A stretch of 42,918 nucleotides of DNA from a virus, in the IMG/VR virus record IMGVR_UViG_3300038307_000092, positions 1 through 42,918 of that record. One strand, given 5' to 3'. Shown here in pieces: positions 1 through 9,000 of this stretch; the first letter of the stretch is position 1; every line of letters starts with the position of its first letter. Below the pieces are notes generated by a model, which searched no databases, had not been told where the DNA came from, and saw only the letters and a program-made list of their open reading frames with translations. The position numbers were made by a program, and so were the translations under genes.

Positions 1-3000
1 GGTGATGTTCTAATTCCTACGTCACCCTTCTTCGTAGATCGGTCGTAAGTACCGAGTGCTACGACCTGCTTATGTCTGAGGTCTGTCTCGATGTCTACAC
101 TATATATCTTATCAGAATAAATCCAAGCTTCTTGATCAGCAAACTCAGCTGCATTAGGGTCTACTTCTATTCCTAACTGTGTTAATAGACTCTGCGTAGC
201 TTGTATATATCCGCTAGACTCAAACTCTTGATCGACTGTTAGGGTAACTGCATCCCAATGACCTGTATCTTTCAACCACTGGATAAAGGCTTGCTCTGGG
301 TTCTGAGCTACAATAGCTTCGATCTCCTCGTCTCCCTTAAACCCGGCTTCGAAAGCATACTCTCTAGCTTTGAAGTAGAACTCATTATCATTAATGAACG
401 ACTCGATATCATCGAAAGCAGACATCTGCTTATAAAGCCCGGTAGCCTCCTCGATGATTGGAGCTAGGTCTACCTTACCTGATCCTTCTGCAAACGTCAC
501 ATTGAACACATCGGCATCTAGGAACGGAAGGAACATACTAGGAGTCGAAGCTCTTCGATCTCCTAAGATCATTAAGGCTCCTAATATCGTAGCTACTCCC
601 CGTGCCTTATGGCCAGCCTCTCCTGAGCCTGTTCTTGCTAAGCGGATCTTAGCGTCTAACTTAGACTTAAGGTTGAAGAGGGGTGTAGACAAGCCTTGCT
701 TATCTCCCGCCTCTAGGCTATACGAGTATTCCACTAAAGGAGAAATAAGAGCTTCCACCCAAGGCTTCTTCATTCCGGGGATAGGTGCAATAGAGCCGCT
801 CTGATAAGCGTCGAGATCTACTACATCTAAAGCAAACTTACTCAGAGAAATCCCCTTATCTGAAATCATCCGTGGGGTCTCAGATTCTAATGCTTGTGCG
901 AGGATTGTAAAAGCTCGGCTAATCTTAGCCGCCTTCTCTATATTATGCCGTGTAGTGAATCCGATAGCTGATCGAATAGAGTCCTGTACGGAATCAGCTC
1001 TAATAGGCCTTCCGTCATCGCCCTTCTTCCAACCAAAGGTTTTGCCTAAGAGCTTTGCCTGCTGCATCTCATACAGTGGTTCTATATTGTCTATGATACC
1101 AAATAACTGGAAGGCAGACTCAGCTGTCAGAGCAACCTTAAACTTCTGACCTATTAGTTTATACATTCTAGGGGCTCTGGTTAAGAAGCCGAATCCTATC
1201 TCAGCTAGGCCATGTCGCCCCCTGAAAGAGATCTCCTCCTTCTTTCCTCTAGTCGTGCTCTCAGACACAGCATGCTCTAAAGCGAATTTCACGACGCTAG
1301 GTTCTAAAGACCCATCGTTTATCGCTCTAGCTATAGAGAATTCTAAGGTTACAGTCGTACCTTTCTCACCCCTAGCCTTAAGTTTGGCTATCTCTATGAT
1401 AGAGTTACGATCCTCTCTATCAATAACCTCTTCCCACATACGGGGGTCTTTATAAGCCTTTTTCTTTTTTCCTTTCAGGTTCGCATACGGCTTAGTTCCG
1501 TCCGGTCTCTGGTACGTTTTCAGCACAGGAGCAATATAGTCTTGGTATAAGAAGATAGGCATGAACCTCTTGGAGTCATGGGCTTGGATAATACCAGACT
1601 CAATGGCCAGATCCTTCATGATATTCCGCCAAGAGATTTGGTTATCTCCAATCACTTCCTTCCATAAAGCTACATCTGCTTGGTCTGTTAAAATAGGGAC
1701 ACCCTCAACAGGCATCAAGGGGAACCTAAGCTCATCAGAAATCAACGTATCCTGTAGTAACCGACCACGGGGGTTATCCTCACTCTGAAGGTCTCCTGTA
1801 AGAACATCTTTCCATGTATCCTCTAAAGCAATTCTACTCTGGACCGCTAAGGGGTTGGCTTCATTAGCCAGTACTAAACTATTGTGTTCTTTCTCTTTCA
1901 TATTTCTAGAGACTTCGGATAACATATGAAGAGCAGATAGCCACTGTTCCCTTCTATGTATAATCTGATCATCACTCATATCCTTCGCCGCATAGAAGAT
2001 CATCTCTTCTCTGATCTTCTCGATCTCTTTAATAATATGTAAATATGGATAGACGTTCCCCGGATCCTTATATACATAAGGTTGTAAGCCTCTCTTAGCT
2101 GCCCAAGTATCTATATCTCTCGCTAAGTCACCTGCCAAGAAACCATCCTCATCGGCGGCTATCCCCTTGAGAGATAAGTAATCAATAGTAGTGGTTGGTG
2201 CTTGGCCCACGTCCTCTCTTTTCCAAGGTACGGCCCAACCCATTGCGTCTCTATTCTTATAGGCTGCTGGTCCCGTGAGGTCCTCCATAGAATGCTTAGT
2301 ACCTAGTAATTCCTGAGCCTTGTTTTGCAGCACCCTTCGCTGCAAGGCTAAGACACCCCTATCTCCGAACGGTAGTTCGTGGTATAAAGGTCTCGTGCTT
2401 AGAATCCCCTTCGGTGGGCTAGAGTCAACGTAACCCCCCTCATCTCCTTCAGTTCTTCTATACGGTCTCTTAGCATAGCCCGATCTTAGGGCAGCTTCGT
2501 CTGAACGAATAGTTCCCATCTTACCCTTAAGTATCAATTCTTCCGTAGACATCTCAGACTCGAGTTGCATCTCCATCGGGAGTTCTGTACTCATTCGATC
2601 TGAGTGATCTATCCACCTACTCATCAAGTCTTGATAGAATCCCGTATCTGTATCCTCTACAGTATATTCAGGGAATATACTTGCTGGTGGTTTTTCATAA
2701 GAAGCCCACCACAACATCTGCTGCATATCTAATAAGTGATCTATTTGAGCTTCGGCCTCACTCTCTGATAAGTTGTGGAAAGGGTTATCCACTAAGTCAT
2801 AGAGCCCGAGGGCCTTATCTGCGTCCTCTACGTTTAAGAATTCTCGGAAGGCAGCTTGAGTATTCTTTGGTGTCCATTCTGTCCCAGCGGCTGTAGCTTC
2901 TTCCTTCTGGTTATTTATATAATCTTCAAATGTTCTGAATGGGAAATCAATAATCTTACCACTCTCTTTATCTCGGATTTTAACTGTAGTACTAGCTACT

Positions 3001-6000
3001 CTATCCGCGAACACGCCTGTTAGTGTTGACAGAGAAACAAGAGCTTGATACTCTCTATGCGACATCGTACTCCACCCAATAGGGAAGTATAGGTTTCGAT
3101 TTAAGAGTCCTCCAACTTGGTGTTCAATATCGATCCCGCTGAGTCCTAACGCTTCCACCAATAACTTAGCTCTTTCTAAATTAATTCGATGCGCAGAAGC
3201 ACCTAACATATTCAATGCCTTGAAAGCCCCTATCTCATTCTGAGGAACTTGGAAACCCATAAGCTGTTCCATGTAGAGTAGATCCTCATTCGTCAGTGTC
3301 TGCCCTTTTTTAGTCCTGAGGAAATCCTCTACCGCTTGGATCTTATCGGCATATCTAGCTTTTGTCTTTCCTAGTGTCTCCTCGTTCAATACCCCGTAGT
3401 CTAAACGCGTAATCTTATTTAACCCCTCATCAAAAAGCTTCTTTGCGTCCTTCGCTCTAATAATAGAAGAGGCTTGGGTAGCTCCCATAGGCTTCGCTTC
3501 GGTACTTGTAGTGAAGTTAGCCTCTCCCACACTGCCGTTCTTTCCCTTCATATGAACTACAGCATTACCTTCAACTCTAGAATCAAGGGATCGTGCTTTC
3601 ACGGCTGAGTCCCACTCTTCTGCTAAGTCTGATACTAAATCAAAGTGCCCTTCTCTGGCTCTATCGAGACCCAGGAATCGTGTTACAGCTAGCTTTACTT
3701 GGGGGGTTATTCCGGTGACTTCTTCGAGGACGTTCTGTCCTTCTGATAAAGCCGTACTTAGATCCTTCGTGGTTAAGGAGAAGAGTGCCTCGCCTAGGGC
3801 CAAGACTTCAGCTCCGTCTCTCTGATAGAAATCATACCCTATTGCTGCACCCAATGCTGTGACTGCTTTAGTACCTTCACCGCCGGGCTTCAAGAATTCT
3901 TTCTTAAAGTTATTCAAGGCACCAGAGTATACAAGTCTCATGACTGGTGGTTTGAATATAGCCCTTATCTTACCCGTGAGTTCAGAAGAAGCTCCTTTTA
4001 ATTCTTCTACTGAATTAAAAGTAGATAGTTCCAGAATCGTCTCACCTAGTTTACCCATAGCTTTTATGGTATCGTGGTCTTGGTTCTCTTGTATCATCTT
4101 AGAGAGACGTAACCCTGTACCTAGATAGAAGTCTTCCGCTTCCTTAGTAGTGAACTTACTATGTTTTAGAATGGTCTCGAAGAGACCATCCTTTTCAATA
4201 GCTCTTGCTATCTCCTTAGTACCGTGTTCTTTCTTTAATACTTCTACTAGAGCATCTATAGCTCCGGGATCAGAAGCCAGAGATAAGGCCTTCATCTCAT
4301 AGATACCCGATCCTGTTCTATCTGATTGGTTCTCGTATGAGAATAACTCATGTAGACTCATGTTAGGATTTTTGGACCGCCATTCACTAAACCTCGCGGC
4401 TTCTGTTGCAATAACCCCTGCGGTTAACCCCTCATATATAGGAGACATCTGCTCAAAGGCTAATACCTCTCCGATCATATGATACGGCACTAAGATATCA
4501 TCACCATGAGAGAAAGCTGGTAAAAAGTTGTTTAACTCCCCCCTAAATCTCATTGGGTTGTCCCTGCTCGCAAGAATCTGGTCATATATCGTAGAGAAAG
4601 CTAGGTTAGGCATCCTATACAGATAATCATTCAACCAACTCTTCAGCGTCTCTTTGGATGGGATCGTTTGATCTAAAGCTCCTCCCACCGTTTGGGGAAT
4701 TACTCTAGTACCTAAGGAGAAGCCTGTGGGATTAGGGGTCCCTCTCTCGTTAACGGTCTGAATGAACTCCGCCAAAGCTTCTTTCTGCTGTGTTGTAAAG
4801 GAGTCATGACCTAATATGTGATTAGCTCTGCTCCAAAACCTATGTTGATTAATGATACCGGCAAGATGATACAACGCTATAGGAGCCATTCGATTACTCT
4901 CACCGAAGACGGCTTCTACAACCCTTAACGATTCCCCTGCCTTCATGACTGCTTCGTTGTTGAAGGATGCTTCTGTCGATTCTCCGGCATGCGTAAGACC
5001 CCACTGCCTAGCTAAGGGGGTATTTGTAAGCATGTCTACGAGTCCTGATCCCACCTCCGTAGCAGCAGCCCAATCTATATCCCCGTTACCAAAGCCCTCG
5101 ACAGTCCACCTAGTATCTTCAGTATCAGGTGTTAAGTCTCCTATCTTTCGCACAATAAGCGAGGCAATCTCATCAATAGTTACTTCATCGTGAAAATCTT
5201 CCCCTAATTGATCCATGATTTCCGCGAAGACTTGTTCTTTTACGTGCCCCCTCTCGGATCTTGTCTTAATTCTTAGGCGGGCGGCGATAGCTGTTATTAC
5301 CTCGTTTCTATAAAGACTGCCATTATGTTTCTCGGTTTCCCCGAATAATATAGGCTTTCCTGTTACTTCATCATATGCTTTAATATACCCTTGCTTTCTC
5401 CACATATCTCCATAAATAGGTCTAAAGGAGTCTTCCATATTCTCTATGAATCGGATCGCCACAAAATAGTTCATCACATCACTTGGGTTATCCCCTTGCC
5501 CTATGATCTCCCTCTCATAAGCTTCCGCTAGCTTTCGTCTAGCGTCCGATGTCCAGTTAGCCATACGACCCACAGCACGAGCGTGCTCAAGTTTCGCGAT
5601 CTCTATTACTTTATGAATACCATACTTACTTTCAGCCAGCCGCCCAGCATTCGCTGCGGATGATTTCATAGGTCCTGTGGTCTCTCCTTCCAACATAGCT
5701 GCTTGGAATACCTTGTGAATACCGAGTCCCACGTCCTTAAACATCTCAGGCATTACACCATATATTCTATCCGCGTCTACATAGGCCTTATCTCCTACCA
5801 TCTCAAAGGCTTCGCTATGGGCGTTTCGTAGGATACTCTTAAGACCTTCTGTATACGCCGCCCACCCTAAACTACTTTGGTATAAGGCTTCTGGGGAATC
5901 TTCTGCGATTTGAAGCATCGCTGGTTCTTTGAAAATACGACCAGTTGATATAGCAACGGGACGGCCTTCACTTTGTCGGAGGATGCTTGGGTCGGCTTTT

Positions 6001-9000
6001 TGGAATAAGACTTTTTTCTTTTTCTCTAGTGATGTGAAATTCACGTTTAATTCTGCGAGCCTAGAGTCGGGTGCCTCCGTAAGGGCCTTTTTTAAGGCGG
6101 TATAGTTGGCCCACTCTTTTTTAGGTATTGTAGTACCTGATCTTTGAATTACCTCCATCCGCCTAAAATAGATTAACCAATAAGCAGGAGAATGTTTTAA
6201 AGTCTCAGGATAAGAATGCAGGGCCGCCTCCCAATCTTCTTCAGTCATTGTTTTATCTTTATCTAAAAATTTATCTTGTCCGAATACCGTGGTCTTAAGG
6301 TGGTGTATCATTTCATCTACATGGAGCCGCCCCTCTTCGCCAGTCTTTATACCAAAAGCCTGTGTCGCTTCCTTCCAAGTTAAAGGCCTTCCCGTTTTCT
6401 CTTTTATATCTCTCAAGGCTTTCTTATCGGAGTGTGCTTCGTTTAATAGGTCTATTATCAGCAATAGATATTGTCTTTTCGCGTGATATAAATAAACTTC
6501 CTTTTTTATTTTTGCTGCTTCTTGTCGAGAATAATCCCACTGCATGTAGCCCCGCCTTCTTCCGTCTTGTGCAGCGGGCTCATCAAGCTCTACTTTATAA
6601 CGGAGTAGCGGAAGATTTATAGTCCCACCCTTTGCTACAGCAGAGTCAAAATGATCTGAGTATTTCTTCAGTAAACTTTTACCAGCCTCGGTTTGTGAAA
6701 AATTATCTAAAAGTGCTTCGGCCCAAATTTTTCGTTGTAGTACTCTTTTTGAACGATGCCTTGAATTCCATATAAAGTGATACCCTTCATGAGCTGCTAT
6801 TACAGAAAAAGCTTTTATTTTCATTTTTGAATTAAGGACCATGTGAATTCCGGGAACTGTATCCCCTTCGCCCCCAAACCGAAATGGAGCAAAGTATGCT
6901 TCGGTATTTTTTCGCTCTCGAATAGGATATAAACCTTCTTCTGTTATATCCGCTACTAAATGCAACAATAGTTTATCATTATCTATTAACTGTTGCAATA
7001 CCTCTCTACCACCAACTACTGTTGCCAGAGCCTCAAATATAGCTTTTGATCTTTTCTTATAGGTCCCCAGTCTAAGCTTATGTATAGCCTCTGAAATCAT
7101 ATATTTAAGTACAGAGGGTGTTAAGACTTCTGGGGATTTTTCTAAACCTTCTGTTATAGGGCCTGGATCAAGTTCTGTTTTTGCAGGGATCTCCTCCAGT
7201 GATTCTAGAAGATACAGCTCATTCAAATCTTTTTCTTTTTGGAAGTAAGTATCCATATCCATCATTCTTAATTGCTCATTTACATCGATCCCCTCAAGCC
7301 AACTTGGAATCCAATCTTCTCCCAAGTCACCCCTCTCGCCTGCCGTTTGTTCTCTGACTCTATGGTACCACTCTGCTCTCAATACGTCTTGTTCATTGCT
7401 GTATAACCCTGACACCCAATGCTCTTCTATATATCCCTCTAATTGTTCTATAAGAACCCGGCGAATATGTGGGTCCGTGAAGGCATCCAAGGGCACCCGT
7501 TCCTGAGATGTCTCTAACTCATCTAGTTGTAATAGTACATTAAGGCCTACACTTATGGCACCCTCCTCTTGTAGTAAAGCCTCAGAAGCAGTATTAAAGT
7601 CATCTTGGGTTCCCTTCTTAAAGACAACGTCTTCCCGTGTAAGACCCGTAGTTTCCAGTAACTCTGCAACAGCCACGGCCTCTGCTGGAGTTAATCCAAA
7701 TGCTTTTTCTATCGTGCTAGTTGTGTTCGCTCTAGTTATTGAACCTACAGTATCGGAAGAGATGGCCTGTCTTGACACCAAAGCATCAAACACCCTCTTA
7801 ACCTCGGGTGTTATGTCTACCCCCTCTAAGGACGTTCCTAAGATCCCGTTGTAAATCTTAGCGATGATGTTTCCCAAGGTTCTGAAGACGCTCTTAAGCC
7901 TCTCTCCAGCATTCTCAGGTGCTTCACCTGTTCGTATGTATCTTTCAAATCCACGAGCAAACCTCTCCTCTGCCTCCTGAGTCCAGTTGCTGTCATCTGC
8001 TCCTGCCCATGTCTCTAAAGCTGTGAGATCCTCTGGTGTGATTTCGTTAGCTTGATATAAGACCTTTTGTCTTAAGACGTGGGCGATCTCGTGGATAGCG
8101 GTGGATACATCAGCACCCTCGAACGCCGTGATCAAGGAAATACCGGCCTCCTGTATTTGGACCATGCCCTTAATTCTGTGTCCAGCCTCATTCCAGACTC
8201 CTTCTGAGCCGAAGGGTTTACCGGGGGTGGAGTTTGCCAACACCTCAGCAGCTGTGAAAGCTACCCAAGGTGCTTGATCGTTCGATCTTGTTAAAGGATC
8301 CTGCGAGGTTCTCTTTCTATTGTTTTGAGCCATCCTGAACAAGGACCCCGGTGTTTTATTCTTAATGTTTTCTAGTGCAGATTTCTCAGACTTATTCATT
8401 ATAGCAATAGCTTGGTCAGCTGTGATCTCTTGGTGTCTAAACCTAGACAAGGCTTCTCCAGTCAACTCTGTTAAACCAGTAGTGTAAACAGTAGATTGTA
8501 CGGAATGCGGGGATACCCACGCCCCAGCTCGGTCTTTTCCTATAGGCTCAAACATTTCTCCGTAGAGGAATACGACCTCTTCCCCAGCTTCCTTAGCTGC
8601 CTCTCTTCTCTGTGCCAATACAGCATCGAACTGACTCCGTCGCTCCGCGATCAACTTCTTCTCAGCCTTCCTGAAGTTAATTACTCTATCCCATGATGCG
8701 AGTCTGTCATGTCTTCTATTAGAGACGCGTTCCCACCGAACATCTAAGGCTGTATATAGTGTATTAAGAACATCCATTTGCTCTGATAGCTGGTCTCTAA
8801 GAGCGAAGTAACCCTCGTGTCTCGTAAGTGCAGCCAGTCTAGCCGCCTCTGCTGTCTCTGCTCCTTGTGTCATCACGTCTATCACGGCCTTACGAGTCAG
8901 GGTTTTAGCCGCGATCATCTTATTTAACGAAGCCACAACCGCAGTATCGCCTCTCTTCTGTGCGAGGTTCCTTAGTCGTGTCAACCTAGATGTAATTAAA

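Noticed and set aside
454-804. Plus-strand open frames across the left 11.5 kb (for example 454-804, 7555-7854, 9346-9594)
   Set aside because: They lie antisense to one uninterrupted minus-strand frame of over 3850 codons, have Ser/Pro/Leu-rich shadow composition and no consistent ribosome binding sites.
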